Of a DNA stretch of 64,000 nt, positions 19,347 to 27,426 are shown piece by piece. Each line of letters begins with the position of its first letter. The stretch's first letter is position 1. Made by a program: the position numbers and the translations under genes. The notes beneath the pieces are model-generated. The model ran no database searches. It saw only the letters and a list, made by a program, of their open reading frames with translations, and was not told where the DNA came from. Source of the stretch: Sphingomonas sp. ERG5 (GTDB lineage: Bacteria; Pseudomonadota; Alphaproteobacteria; Sphingomonadales; Sphingomonadaceae); the NCBI RefSeq assembly GCF_000803065.1, contig NZ_JSXI01000001.1, positions 248,001 through 312,000 on the forward strand. The letters run 5' to 3'.

Positions 19347-19820
19347 TCAATAATTCGGCCAGAGCCTTGGCGTCGCCACTTCGAGCACATGGCCATCGGG
19401 ATCCTCGAAATAGAAGCTTCGGCCACCGGCCCGCCAGCGCATCTCGCCGCGCTCGACCACGCCGGCGGCACGAAGATGCGCGCACCACGCGTCATAGCTG
19501 TCCGCCGAAATCGCGAACGCCATGTGCAGCGGCCCCGACCCGTCATGGCCCGGAATGACGCCCATGTCGCTATGGCTGTCCTCGGTCGAGCCGCCGCGCC
19601 GGAACAGCAGCAGCACGGTCTGGCCGCCGGCATCGAACGCCGCCAGCGTCTCGGTCTCCAGCATGGTGGAGAGACCGATCACTTCACGGAAGAAACGGAC
19701 CGACCGGTCCAGGTCTTCCACATATAAGGCTGTTTCCAGCACGCCGGTGATCTTTGGCCCAGTGATCTTTGGCTCAGTGATCTTTGGCTCAGTGATCTTT
19801 GGCTCAGTGTTCTTCGACAT
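19347..19820 (-). CDS. VOC-family protein with repeated N-terminal extension
   Basis: 157 residues from ATG 19820. The VOC domain begins at about residue 27 (VLETALYVEDLDRSVRFFREVIGLS) and ends DPDGHVLEVATP, with the expected His/Glu metal positions. Before it, residues 6-25 are four near-perfect copies of TEPKI/TGPKI, encoded by a 15-bp tandem repeat (19747-19806). This is an unusual add-on for a single-domain VOC protein; copy number may vary without breaking the frame. Confidence 0.83.
   Translation of the reverse strand: MSKNTEPKITEPKITEPKITGPKITGVLETALYVEDLDRSVRFFREVIGLSTMLETETLAAFDAGGQTVLLLFRRGGSTEDSHSDMGVIPGHDGSGPLHMAFAISADSYDAWCAHLRAAGVVERGEMRWRAGGRSFYFEDPDGHVLEVATPRLWPNY
19747..19806 (-). 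repeat. 15-bp in-frame tandem repeat, 4 copies
   Basis: Four units of GTGATCTTTGGCTCA (the first with CCA) lie head to tail inside the 5' end of the VOC gene. The unit is five codons, so slippage would add or remove one TEPKI pentapeptide and keep the frame. Confidence 0.9.
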
Positions 19821-20184
19821 GTGAGTCCAGTTCCCGGGGATGCGCACCGCTCACCATATCCGACCCTGTGCCAATTGCACGCGTCACGGCGCGGGCCGCG
19901 CCCTGTCGGCCAACCGTGACGGGACAGTGCGCGCTCCACGCATCCAGTATGTCGCGACAGCAAGATGCGACGAATAACGTCTGGCGCAATCATTCGGCGG
20001 CCATTTTGAACAATCCCAACTCGATTTCCGCAACAATGTTCAGAATGGCTCAAAAACTTGTCACTCTCCGCAAGGAACAGGCCTATCAATCGATGATCGG
20101 TACCGCGTCGTCAAAGTTGTCGTGCGTCGTCGCGTGAATGTTCATGAGTTGACTTGACCTGAAAACGCATCGTGGATTTTGGTT
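19821..20184. other. Intergenic stretch without recognised gene
   Basis: 364 bp between the VOC gene and a divergent small gene. I see no conserved ORF, tRNA or repeat in it. It is presumably the promoter region of both genes. Confidence 0.5.
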
Positions 20185-20607
20185 ATGGCTGATGACATCA
20201 AGAAAATCAGTGCAAAGGCGGCGCAGGCCGCGCTGACGGACGCGGTGGACTGGCGGCAATATGACGGCATGCGAATAGTGAAGAGTACCGCCTCATCCAT
20301 TTACCTGGTGATGTGGGGTCAATTGCACTGGATTCCTGATCCCGGGACGTTCAACAGCGTTTTTCGGGACTGGAACGGTATCGTAACCAGCGACTATCTC
20401 ACCAATTCAATTCCAATGGGCACGCCCTTGTCGGATTTGTCGTTCATCGCGATCAGCCCGGCGTCGCCGGCGCAATATCTGATCACGATGAACGCGAAGC
20501 ACCTGATCCCGACCCCGGCCGTCGCGGACAAGTTCAACTTTCATTCGCCCGTAAAACTGCCCGTCCTGGCGCTGCAATATATTCCGTCCTGGACCGACGT
20601 CAGCTGA
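20185..20607 (+). CDS. Hypothetical protein with WIPDPxTF motif
   Basis: 140 residues from ATG 20185 (TTG 20179 is an alternative). No signal peptide. The centre reads MRIVKSTASSIYLVMWGQL then HWIPDPGTFNSVFRDWNGI. This pattern (a displayed value followed by W-I-P-D-P-x-T-F) recurs in small beta domains of many bacteria, but I know no assigned function. Isolated gene between the duplicated monooxygenase copies. Confidence 0.55.
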   Translation: MADDIKKISAKAAQAALTDAVDWRQYDGMRIVKSTASSIYLVMWGQLHWIPDPGTFNSVFRDWNGIVTSDYLTNSIPMGTPLSDLSFIAISPASPAQYLITMNAKHLIPTPAVADKFNFHSPVKLPVLALQYIPSWTDVS

Positions 20608-20685
20608 TCGGGGCAAGCGCCCGGGGGATTGGTGACGCGGCCTGCATCGCGGCCCCAGCCCTCTGGCGGCGCCCCTCGACCCCGC

Positions 20686-20857
20686 TCAGACGGTCCAGGT
20701 CCAGTCGATCGGGTAGTTGAAAATCGGGGTGAACGTCACGCCGACCGCCTCCATATCCCGACGGCCGTCGATCACCATCTCCTTCAGCCGGTCCAACTGC
20801 GCCGCATGCTCGTCGGTGTCCCAGACGCTGACTTGCACGATCGAGCCCTTCGGCGAG
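20686..20857 (-). pseudogene. Truncated copy of the ABM-like gene (3' part only)
   Basis: Encodes the last 57 residues of the protein at 18901-19251 with few changes (SPKGSIVQVSVWDTDEHAAQ to PIDWTWTV and the same stop). The homology stops exactly at ...GGCGAG (20857), where the inverted-repeat element begins, so the 5' half is missing. Any frame reading through encodes repeat sequence. Remnant of a duplication broken at the element. Confidence 0.85.
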
Positions 20858-20966
20858 AATTTTGGGGACACAATACTTATCTCACCCCGCGGCCAAGCCA
20901 GGCTCGAAAACACCCCGGGGATTGCGGAGGCACAATGAGAATAAATTACCATTGTGTCCCCGCAAT
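20858..20966. repeat. GGGGACAC inverted-repeat element, copy 1
   Basis: Starts AATTTTGGGGACACAATACT and ends with ATTGTGTCCCCGCAAT, so the ends are inverted repeats. The inside carries ATTGCGGAGGCACAATGAGA and AATAAATTACC, shared with copies at 26190 and 27310. Size about 110 bp, no coding capacity: a REP/MITE-like element. Its left edge coincides with the break in the truncated ABM-like gene. Confidence 0.85.
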
Positions 20967-21008
20967 CCCGCGTCCCCGTAATCCGCCCCCCTGAGCCAGC
21001 CATTACCG

Positions 21009-21443
21009 TCAGGCGACGCCGAGCTTCCCCCGCTCCCCGTCCCGGGGCGCCGCGAGTTCCTCGGGCGTCACGAACCCGGCCAGGTCTGCGGCCTCGAAGA
21101 ATGGGCGGATCTCGACTTCGCTCTCGCCCGACATTGGATTGGGGCAGCGCTTCGCCCAGGCCACCGCCTCATCCATGTCCTTGACCTCCCAGATCGAGAA
21201 GCCGGCGACCAGTTCGCGGACTTCGGCGAACGGCCCGTCGATGACCGTGCGGCTGGGACCATTATAGACGATGCGCTTGCCCTGCGCGCTGGGCTTGAGG
21301 CCCGCGCCGGCGACGAAGACGCCGGCCTTGACCAGCTCCTCGGTGAAGTCGTCCATCGCCGCGAACGCTTCGAGCGCCTCGGGCGTCGGCGCGATGCCGT
21401 TTTCGCTGTCCTCGGTGGTTTTCACGAACACCATCACACGCAT
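21009..21443 (-). CDS. YCII-related (DGPF domain) protein
   Basis: 144 residues from ATG 21443. [16 protein letters not shown], then [43 protein letters not shown], is the DGPF/YCII fold that is common beside ECF sigma factors in soil bacteria. No sigma factor lies next to it here. Likely a small dimeric cytosolic protein; catalytic role not established. The gene reads away from the folD leader. Confidence 0.88.
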   Translation of the reverse strand: MRVMVFVKTTEDSENGIAPTPEALEAFAAMDDFTEELVKAGVFVAGAGLKPSAQGKRIVYNGPSRTVIDGPFAEVRELVAGFSIWEVKDMDEAVAWAKRCPNPMSGESEVEIRPFFEAADLAGFVTPEELAAPRDGERGKLGVA

Positions 21444-21577
21444 CGTCTGTCTCCTTGTTCGAGCCCGCCCCTTTGGCGCCTCACCGGAACGACGAACCAG
21501 CGTGCGGGGAATCGACATGGTTCCGCAAATTCTTTTCCGGTCTTTGACGAGCCGCGACGAAAATCATAGAAGCCCTT

Positions 21578-21667
21578 GGCACGCGACTGGCGATCAAGAT
21601 GGCTACCATCGGGGAGCGTGCGGAAATGCCGCTCGCCTGGGCAATCGGAAAAATCCGATCAACCTCC
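21578..21667 (+). ncRNA. ZTP (ZMP) riboswitch, pfl motif, with anti-SD expression platform
   Basis: The leader of folD carries the pfl/ZTP aptamer signature: CGACTGGCG (21584-21592), a GGCTACC hairpin (21601-21607), GGGGAGCG (21611-21618) and CCGCTCGCCTGGGCA (21629-21643). It is followed by a hairpin ATCGGA-AAAA-TCCGAT (21644-21659). CCTCC (21663-21667) can then pair with the folD ribosome site GAGGGGG (21673-21679). ZTP riboswitches bind ZMP/ZTP, which rise when 10-formyl-THF is short, and commonly switch on folD. The arrangement suggests control of translation. Confidence 0.9.
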
Positions 21668-21684
21668 AAATTGAGGGGGCCAGT

Positions 21685-22569
21685 GTGAGCGCGACGATAA
21701 TCGACGGTAAAGCCTATGCCGAAAGCCTTGCGGACAGGATCGCGGCGGCAGTTCCAGCCTTCAAAGCCCGCACGGGTCGCGCACCCGGCCTGGCGGTCGT
21801 GTTGGTCGGCAGCGATCCCGCAAGCGAGATTTATGTCCGCAACAAGGGACGCAAAACCGTCGAGCTTGGCATGACAAGCTTCGAGCATATCCTTCCGGCG
21901 ACGATCCGGCAGGAGGAACTGCTGAACATCGTCGCGGCACTGAACGCCAATGATCTGGTGGACGGCATTCTGGTCCAGCTCCCGCTCCCCGGGCATCTCG
22001 ATGAACTGGCCATTGTCGCGGCGATCGATCCGGCAAAGGATGTCGATGGCCTTCACCCGCAAAGCGCGGGCCGGCTCGCTGCGGGAATTGCCGGGCCGGT
22101 GTCGTGCACACCGCTTGGCTGCCTGATGCTGCTCAAGAACGAACTCGGCGATCTCTCCGGCCTCGATGCCATCGTCGTTGGTCGCTCGATACTGGTGGGC
22201 AAGCCGATGGCCCAACTGCTGCTGAACGCGAATTGCACCGTGACGATAGCGCATTCCCGAACACGGAACCTCTCCGAAAAGGTTCGGCTGGCCGACATTG
22301 TCGTGGCGGCGTCCGGCCAGGCGGAAATGATCAAGGGAGACTGGATCAAGCCCGGAGCGGCGGTGATTGACGTGGGGACGACCCGGGTGATCCGTGACGG
22401 TAAGCGGAAACTTCTCGGCGATGTCGATTTTGACTCGGCCGTGACGATCGCCGGGGCGATCACACCGGTGCCCGGCGGGGTGGGCCCAATGACCATCATG
22501 ACCTTGATGCACAACACGCTGGTCATCGCGCATCACCGCAGCGCCCTGCCCGTCCCGCCGCTCTGGTAA
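21685..22569 (+). CDS. folD: Bifunctional methylene-THF dehydrogenase/methenyl-THF cyclohydrolase FolD
   Basis: 294 residues; GTG start preceded by GAGGGGG. FolD interconverts 5,10-methylene-THF, 5,10-methenyl-THF and 10-formyl-THF with NADP. Visible motifs: substrate loop [14 protein letters not shown] (catalytic Lys), [12 protein letters not shown], the DVDGLHP segment, cofactor loop [16 protein letters not shown], and the C-terminal [18 protein letters not shown]. Length is normal. Controlled by the ZTP riboswitch in its leader. Confidence 0.97.
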   Translation: MSATIIDGKAYAESLADRIAAAVPAFKARTGRAPGLAVVLVGSDPASEIYVRNKGRKTVELGMTSFEHILPATIRQEELLNIVAALNANDLVDGILVQLPLPGHLDELAIVAAIDPAKDVDGLHPQSAGRLAAGIAGPVSCTPLGCLMLLKNELGDLSGLDAIVVGRSILVGKPMAQLLLNANCTVTIAHSRTRNLSEKVRLADIVVAASGQAEMIKGDWIKPGAAVIDVGTTRVIRDGKRKLLGDVDFDSAVTIAGAITPVPGGVGPMTIMTLMHNTLVIAHHRSALPVPPLW

Positions 22570-22723
22570 CCGTGCCGCGTCGGCAGGATGAACTTTTGAT
22601 TCAATCTACATTGGGAGGCGAGCGATCACTGATACCGTCAGTCTCACGCCGCTTCCCGCAGTGCCAAAATGCTGGATAACGGCCCCGGGATGACAACCTT
22701 GAAGCGTGCGCTATGATCGCCCG

Positions 22724-23176
22724 ATGACCGCAACCAGCTATGTCCATCTGATCAGCGGCGCTCCCCCTCCCCAGCTTTCGCTCCCGCCGTTCAAGGCGAT
22801 TATTGTCGCTGAGGATGCGGCCAATGACGGCTGGCGCGACGACGTGAGCGGATGGCTTGTCCGCAGCAATTGCCTCTATCTTTGTGCATGGGGCAATGCT
22901 TGCGAGGCGTGGCATGACAGCATGGATAACGCCAATATCGGGGAGTTCGAGGACGGGACGATACCCGATGACAGGTTCATCATGACGACATGGCATGAAA
23001 AGGAGCCACTGTCGGAAACGTTCTGGTTCGCAGGAATTTGCGCAGAGCATCCAACCGTCGAACTCGGGCACACACTCATCGTGCACATAGCGCCTTGCGA
23101 ACGCAGCGACGCCCTTTTGGGAACAGTATCGATCTGCCAATATGGAATGAAGCGACCGACGGGAGCGAATGAGTGA
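22724..23176 (+). CDS. Conserved hypothetical protein (DUF7684-like)
   Basis: 150 residues from ATG 22724 (ATG 22706 possible). The block VSGWLVRSNCLYLCAWGNACEAWHDSMD, then GTIPDDRFIMTTWHEKEPLSETFWFAG, is one I associate with a small DUF family (DUF7684-like, from memory). No catalytic motif is assigned. The stop codon lies inside a short stretch copied from the 5' end of the peptidase gene at 23915, so the original C-terminus may have been altered. Confidence 0.6.
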   Translation: MTATSYVHLISGAPPPQLSLPPFKAIIVAEDAANDGWRDDVSGWLVRSNCLYLCAWGNACEAWHDSMDNANIGEFEDGTIPDDRFIMTTWHEKEPLSETFWFAGICAEHPTVELGHTLIVHIAPCERSDALLGTVSICQYGMKRPTGANE

Positions 23177-23230
23177 GTTTCAAAACGACGGCAGCACTCA
23201 CGGCATTGATCTGCATGCTGCGCCCAGCGC
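23168..23230 (+). pseudogene. Truncated 5' copy of the metallopeptidase gene
   Basis: ATGAGTGAGTTTCAAAACGA and the following 40 bases match the start region of the peptidase gene (23911-23972), with a few small indels. The shared part covers the start context and the first ~20 codons (CACGGCATTGATCTGCATGC is identical). The match ends at about 23230, next to the direct repeat at 23237. It is a broken duplicate with no open frame of its own. Confidence 0.8.
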
Positions 23231-23236
23231 CAGTGG

Positions 23237-23260
23237 AATTCCGATGACGGCTTAGTTAAT
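23237..23260 (+). repeat. AATTCCGRTGACGGCTTR direct repeat, left copy
   Basis: AATTCCGATGACGGCTTAGT then TAAT. It matches 23614-23638 in the same orientation with three mismatches and lies just before an AT-rich small gene. The core resembles REP-type ends; no transposase is nearby. Confidence 0.75.
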
Positions 23261-23300
23261 GTAAATTCTTGATTTTACAAAAAATTTATTCGAGAATCAC

Positions 23301-23612
23301 ATGAAAATAGACACTATATATGGAGAAAATAATGCAAGAGTAGTTGCACACTATAAATTGAATGGTGTGACTAATTATCTTGTCATTCCCTACGAAGGAT
23401 ATGGAGGGTTAAATGTGATATTGGAGCACGAATGCTCCATCGTCGACAATGATGCTGAATGGTTTGTTCCCACAACACACGGAGCCGCCGAGGAGGCATT
23501 TGTCGATATCGCCGCTTTTGATAACGATTTGCTGATTAGCATGATCGAACATGATTCAGAAGCCATGGAGAAATTCTTCGATCGACTGAAGGAAAGAGGA
23601 GGATTTCCGTAA
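23301..23612 (+). CDS. AT-rich orphan protein, possibly immunity-type
   Basis: 103 residues, acidic (many Asp/Glu), no signal peptide or membrane helix. The gene is strikingly AT-rich (ATGAAAATAGACACTATATA) in a GC-rich region. It lies between two direct copies of a 24-bp repeat, which suggests acquisition from elsewhere. Small acidic orphan proteins of this size are often immunity proteins or antitoxins, but I recognise no family and no toxin is adjacent. No strong ribosome site. Confidence 0.6.
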   Translation: MKIDTIYGENNARVVAHYKLNGVTNYLVIPYEGYGGLNVILEHECSIVDNDAEWFVPTTHGAAEEAFVDIAAFDNDLLISMIEHDSEAMEKFFDRLKERGGFP

Positions 23613-23613
23613 T

Positions 23614-23638
23614 AATTCCGGTGACGGCTTGCTTAACT
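23614..23638 (+). repeat. AATTCCGRTGACGGCTTR direct repeat, right copy
   Basis: AATTCCGGTGACGGCTTGCT then TAACT, one base after the stop codon of the AT-rich gene. Direct repeat of 23237-23260. A weaker relative (GCCGATGACAGTTTACTGAC) occurs at 25959-25978. Confidence 0.75.
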
Positions 23639-23914
23639 TCTGAATCTCATTTGCGTTCAGTAGTGCGGAATGGATTGCCGGATTGATACACGCATCAGTC
23701 GTACGCCGGCCGCGGCGAGACGCAGAATCCGGCACAGAGCTTAAACTGTCCTTGTAATCACCGTAATTCTTGTCTCCGACATCTAATCCCGCGTAAATCG
23801 ATATCGGGCATTTCTCCGCCTGGAGCCCCCGCCCGGCGACTCCGTTCCGGCAGGAAAAGGCGACCTCAATGACGCAACGTTACCGTCATTCGATCGACCG
23901 ACAGGAGTGTATGA

Positions 23915-25300
23915 GTGAGCCTCAAAACCGCGACGGCACTCACGGCATTGATCTGCATGCTGCCCCCCGCGCCGGCAAACGCCACCGGGGCTCAACCGGG
24001 TGATGCCGCCGGGGTCGTGAAAACCATGGGCACGCTACGCCTGAATCTCGCGACCGGCAGGGTGGAAGGGCAAGTCTGCGTCTCGAACCGGCCGGCGGAA
24101 TTTGCCGGCGCTTTTGCGCTGAATGCCGGGCTGAACGTCGCCAAAGTGACTGACGGCGACGGCAAGCCGCTGGCATTCCATGGCTGGTTCAATCCCGGGG
24201 TCAGCGGCGAAGCACGCATTTACACGCTGTCCGAGGCACCGCCGACTCTCTGCGTCCGCTATGTCGGCGCCTATCCCGTCTATCCGGCGCATGATGCGCC
24301 CGACGATTTCAAGGGCGTCATGGCGTTCAACGGCGACAGCGCCCGCTTCACTGAACAATCGGCCTGGGTCCCCACGCCCTATGACGACAAGGCGAAAGCG
24401 CGTGGCGGCAACAATGCCGCCTATGATCTGGATATCTACTGTGCGGGATGCCGCTATCTCTACATGAGCGGCAGCCCGGTGATCGAAGGCGATCACGGCA
24501 AGTTCAGCGCCACCGCACGACCCGACCTTTTCTTCGGCGGCACCGGACCGATCACCAGAACCGCGAACGTCACGATCCTCAACGAGGCGGTGCCGACCGC
24601 ACAGGCCGACGCCCTGTCGAACATGGTCGGCAAGATCGATGCCTATTACCGCGGCTATATGGGACAGGCGGTCAGCGTGCGCCCGACTTTCCTGCGTGTC
24701 GTGATGATCAATCAGGTCGATCGCGATCGAAAGGGATCGGAATGGGGCTTCGCCGCATGGCCGACGATCGGCATGAGCGGCTCGGTCGGCAAGATCGGCC
24801 AGATATTGCTGACCGGCGGCGACGCGGTGGACAATAAGACCGGCTATATCGCCCATGAGATGGGCCATTATTATTTCGGCACGCTCGCGATCCCGGTCGA
24901 GGGTCCGTATTACGGCTTCATGTGGGAATCGACCGCCGAATTCCTCGCGCAAAAGGCCTTGCGGGCGATCAACGGCGATGCCGCGGCCGATCAGCGCGTC
25001 GCCGGCTGGGTCGCGAAGGTCGAAAAGCGCAAAGAGCCTTTTGCCGCGTTCGACAGGATCGCGGATCGATCCGCGATCGACGATATCTACCGATATGATT
25101 ATGGGCCGCTTCTGCTGCTTGCGCTCGAAAAACAGGTCGGCGAAGCGAAGATGCGGGCATTCATGCGCGGCCTTCTCGCTACGCCCGGCCTGCGCAGCTG
25201 GGCTGAGCTTCAGGCTGTCGCCGGCAAGGCCGGCATCGACGACGCGGCGTGGGAGAGCTGGCGCAACCGATGCGTTGCCGACGGCAAGCGAGCCTGTTGA
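23915..25300 (+). CDS. M1-like zinc metallopeptidase, secreted
   Basis: 461 residues. GTG start at 23915 with AGGAG 7 bp upstream, followed by a signal peptide (about 1-24, ending ANA). The N-terminal half is beta-rich with paired Cys (QVCVSN, TLCVRY, CAGCR). The zinc site HEMGH is at 314-318, and Glu338 in MWESTAEF is the third ligand, as in M1 gluzincins. The C-terminal helical part is short compared with full aminopeptidases, so I call it M1-like. A truncated copy of its 5' end lies 740 bp upstream. Confidence 0.82.
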   Translation: MSLKTATALTALICMLPPAPANATGAQPGDAAGVVKTMGTLRLNLATGRVEGQVCVSNRPAEFAGAFALNAGLNVAKVTDGDGKPLAFHGWFNPGVSGEARIYTLSEAPPTLCVRYVGAYPVYPAHDAPDDFKGVMAFNGDSARFTEQSAWVPTPYDDKAKARGGNNAAYDLDIYCAGCRYLYMSGSPVIEGDHGKFSATARPDLFFGGTGPITRTANVTILNEAVPTAQADALSNMVGKIDAYYRGYMGQAVSVRPTFLRVVMINQVDRDRKGSEWGFAAWPTIGMSGSVGKIGQILLTGGDAVDNKTGYIAHEMGHYYFGTLAIPVEGPYYGFMWESTAEFLAQKALRAINGDAAADQRVAGWVAKVEKRKEPFAAFDRIADRSAIDDIYRYDYGPLLLLALEKQVGEAKMRAFMRGLLATPGLRSWAELQAVAGKAGIDDAAWESWRNRCVADGKRAC

Positions 25301-25469
25301 TTGGGGCAAGCGTGCCGGCATTCGGTGGCGCGGCCCGTATGCGGCCCCGGCCCGCTGCCGACGCCTCCCGGAACCCGGTCAAACGCGCCTCCGGGCACGC
25401 CGCTTCGTTGAGCGCGATGATCGGTCGGGCGCCTTGAGCAGACCCCAACCGTCATCGCAGCTCGGCGTT

Positions 25470-25931
25470 TTACCCGATGACCAATTGGCTCGACACCGTC
25501 TGGAATGTTCCTGGATACAGGAAGCTCGAAGACGTTATCACCCCGGTCACATTATTGTAGGTCTCGGTTCCATACGAAAAAATGGCCCCTGCACCAATCG
25601 GGGTTGGAACGATTGGACCTCCGGTGATGACCAATTGAGTTATACTTGTTGTGGTCAGTACGGCAGTCGTGAATCCTGAGCTGACACATCCCGGCGGCCC
25701 GGAGGTTGAGCCGGACGTGAATGTGACAACACCGGGAATGGTCGCTGTTCCTACAGTTGTTACAGTTCCGGACATCGAAAGGGTACAGACCGGAGGACCG
25801 GTAAACACGGCGAATGTCCCGGTCACGTTAACTGCCTGGCCAAGCCCCGGCGATGCGATCGGATTTGCCATCGCGGCTCCGGCCGTACCAAGGCAAGCAA
25901 GCGCAACGATGCATTTAAAGATGGTTCTCAT
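25470..25931 (-). CDS. Small secreted Thr/Ser/Gly-rich protein with two cysteines
   Basis: 153 residues with signal peptide MRTIFKCIVALACLGTAGAAMA. The mature part is rich in Thr, Gly, Val and Ser and predicted all-beta. Cys occurs in PPVCTLSM and GPPGCVSS, spaced for one disulfide. It is similar in style to the proteins at 48713 and 61193, and distantly like PraB-type secreted proteins, but no family is certain. Confidence 0.65.
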   Translation of the reverse strand: MRTIFKCIVALACLGTAGAAMANPIASPGLGQAVNVTGTFAVFTGPPVCTLSMSGTVTTVGTATIPGVVTFTSGSTSGPPGCVSSGFTTAVLTTTSITQLVITGGPIVPTPIGAGAIFSYGTETYNNVTGVITSSSFLYPGTFQTVSSQLVIG

Positions 25932-26468
25932 GCCTGTTTCCTCTCCATTTTTTGCTATGCCGATGACAGTTTACTGACGCGGGCCGGCCATGCCGAGACA
26001 TGCAAGGACGGACGGGACCTTGCGATCTTCATTAATCATCTCCCGTCGATCACAGTCCCTGGCTATCGGCCGAAACTGTTCGAATGACCGACACGCAGCG
26101 ACATGAAAGCATAGTTTTGACTATTGTTAAATAGTATCTGCAACTGAACTGGTGCAATCGCTTATTCGGGAAATTCGTGGCAGCGCACAAATTTTGGGGA
26201 CACAATACTTATCTCCACCCCACGACCAAGGGCGAGCTCAAAAACAACTTTGGGGATCGCGGAGACACGATGGAAATAAATTACTATTGTGTCCCCAAAA
26301 TGTTCTTAAGCGGGAATTCGGCGACACGTCGCCAATGCGCGACATGACCGACGCCCTGCTCTCGGATTGTCAGATGCATCGGACCTCGCTAGCGCCGCCA
26401 GGCATATGGCCGGAGGCTCGGTCTCGAACCTGCCCTGGCCTGTTGAGCTGAAGGTGAACGGGAACGCC
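25932..26468. other. Intergenic region carrying repeat element
   Basis: 537 bp without a convincing gene. It holds a weak copy of the CCGATGACAG repeat near 25957 and the full inverted-repeat element at 26190-26301. The rest is AT-richer than the neighbourhood and probably contains the promoter of the upstream minus-strand gene. Confidence 0.6.
26190..26301. repeat. GGGGACAC inverted-repeat element, copy 2 (perfect 17-bp ends)
   Basis: Begins ATTTTGGGGACACAATA and ends TATTGTGTCCCCAAAAT, a perfect 17-bp terminal inverted repeat. The 112-bp length and the internal GGGGATCGCGGAGACACGAT are shared with copies 1 and 3. It is non-coding and MITE/REP-like. Confidence 0.9.
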
Positions 26469-27263
26469 ATGATCAAGACGTCGCGGATGAAAATGAATTG
26501 GCTGACCATGGCTGCGGCCGCAGCGATGATCGGGACGCCGGCGCTGGCGCAGCCGAGCGGGAACAACGAACGGGAATTTCCGGGGCAACTGGACAGCAAG
26601 AGCCCGCGGGACGACGGCAGCCCCTACCAGGTCCGCACCATGTCGCTGGAGGCGGGCAAGCGTTATGCGTTCAGCGCGGCGTCCGAAGATTTCGACCCCA
26701 AGATGCGCCTTTCCTTCGCCGACGATAATGACGAGGAAATCGCAAAGGACGACGATAGCGGTGAGGGGACCAACGCCTATATCGAGTTCACGCCCGCGCG
26801 AAGCGGGACATACCGCGTGCGCGTGTCCGCCGTCGGCGAGAACAAGGGCGCTTATGTAGTGAAGGTGCGCGACCTTCTCCCCCTGCCGCCCTTGTTGCGA
26901 CCAAACCCAACCGGGAGCAGCACGCTCGTCTTCAAACAATATGCCGGCGCGCTGACGCAGACCGATGCCGAGATAAACGGTCGCCATGTTGACGACTATG
27001 TGTTCCACTTCGAGGGCGGCAAGCAGGTCCTGATCTCGATGGACCATGAGGACGACGACCTCGATCCGCTGTTGCAGGTCTATCCGGCGGACAAACGCCA
27101 AGGCAGTGACCCGATTGCCGGCGACGATGACAATGGCGGCAAGATGAACGCGTTCCTTGTCTTCATCCCCGAAGAAAGCGGCGACTATATCGTGCGCGCG
27201 TCAGGTTCGACCGGCGATCGCAGCACCGGACGCTATCAATTGCGCGTCGGGCAGCAGCCCTGA
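26469..27263 (+). CDS. Secreted protein with two pre-peptidase C-terminal (PPC) domains
   Basis: 264 residues from ATG 26469 (ATG 26487 is an alternative), with signal peptide ending PALAQ. Two PPC-type beta sandwiches are visible. The first holds SLEAGKRYAFSAASEDFDPKMRLSF and FTPARSGTYRVRVSA. The second holds HFEGGKQVLISMDHEDDDLDPLLQV and FIPEESGDYIVRASG. Acidic DDND/DDDS loops suggest calcium sites. There is no protease domain, so it is a stand-alone secreted binding protein. Flanked on both sides by copies of the inverted-repeat element. Confidence 0.78.
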   Translation: MIKTSRMKMNWLTMAAAAAMIGTPALAQPSGNNEREFPGQLDSKSPRDDGSPYQVRTMSLEAGKRYAFSAASEDFDPKMRLSFADDNDEEIAKDDDSGEGTNAYIEFTPARSGTYRVRVSAVGENKGAYVVKVRDLLPLPPLLRPNPTGSSTLVFKQYAGALTQTDAEINGRHVDDYVFHFEGGKQVLISMDHEDDDLDPLLQVYPADKRQGSDPIAGDDDNGGKMNAFLVFIPEESGDYIVRASGSTGDRSTGRYQLRVGQQP

Positions 27264-27309
27264 TCCGTAGAGCGGGCAATGGCGTCTGCGCGGTGATCTC
27301 GCGACACAG

Positions 27310-27425
27310 AATTTTGGGGACACAATACTTATCTCCGCCCCCCCCACAGCCAAGGGCAGGCTCAAAAACCATTTCGGGGATCGCGGAGGCACAATGGGAA
27401 TAAATTAGTATCGTGTCCCCATAAT
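27310..27425. repeat. GGGGACAC inverted-repeat element, copy 3
   Basis: AATTTTGGGGACACAATACT at the left end; GTATCGTGTCCCCATAAT at the right end (one mismatch in the inverted repeat). The internal sequence is as in copies 1 and 2, with a C-run (CCGCCCCCCCCAC) expansion. The right edge abuts the terminase remnant. Confidence 0.88.
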
Positions 27426-27426
27426 C

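Noticed and set aside
24035..25321. 428-codon ORF antisense to the metallopeptidase
   Set aside because: No motifs; the opposite strand has signal peptide, HEMGH zinc site and ribosome site.
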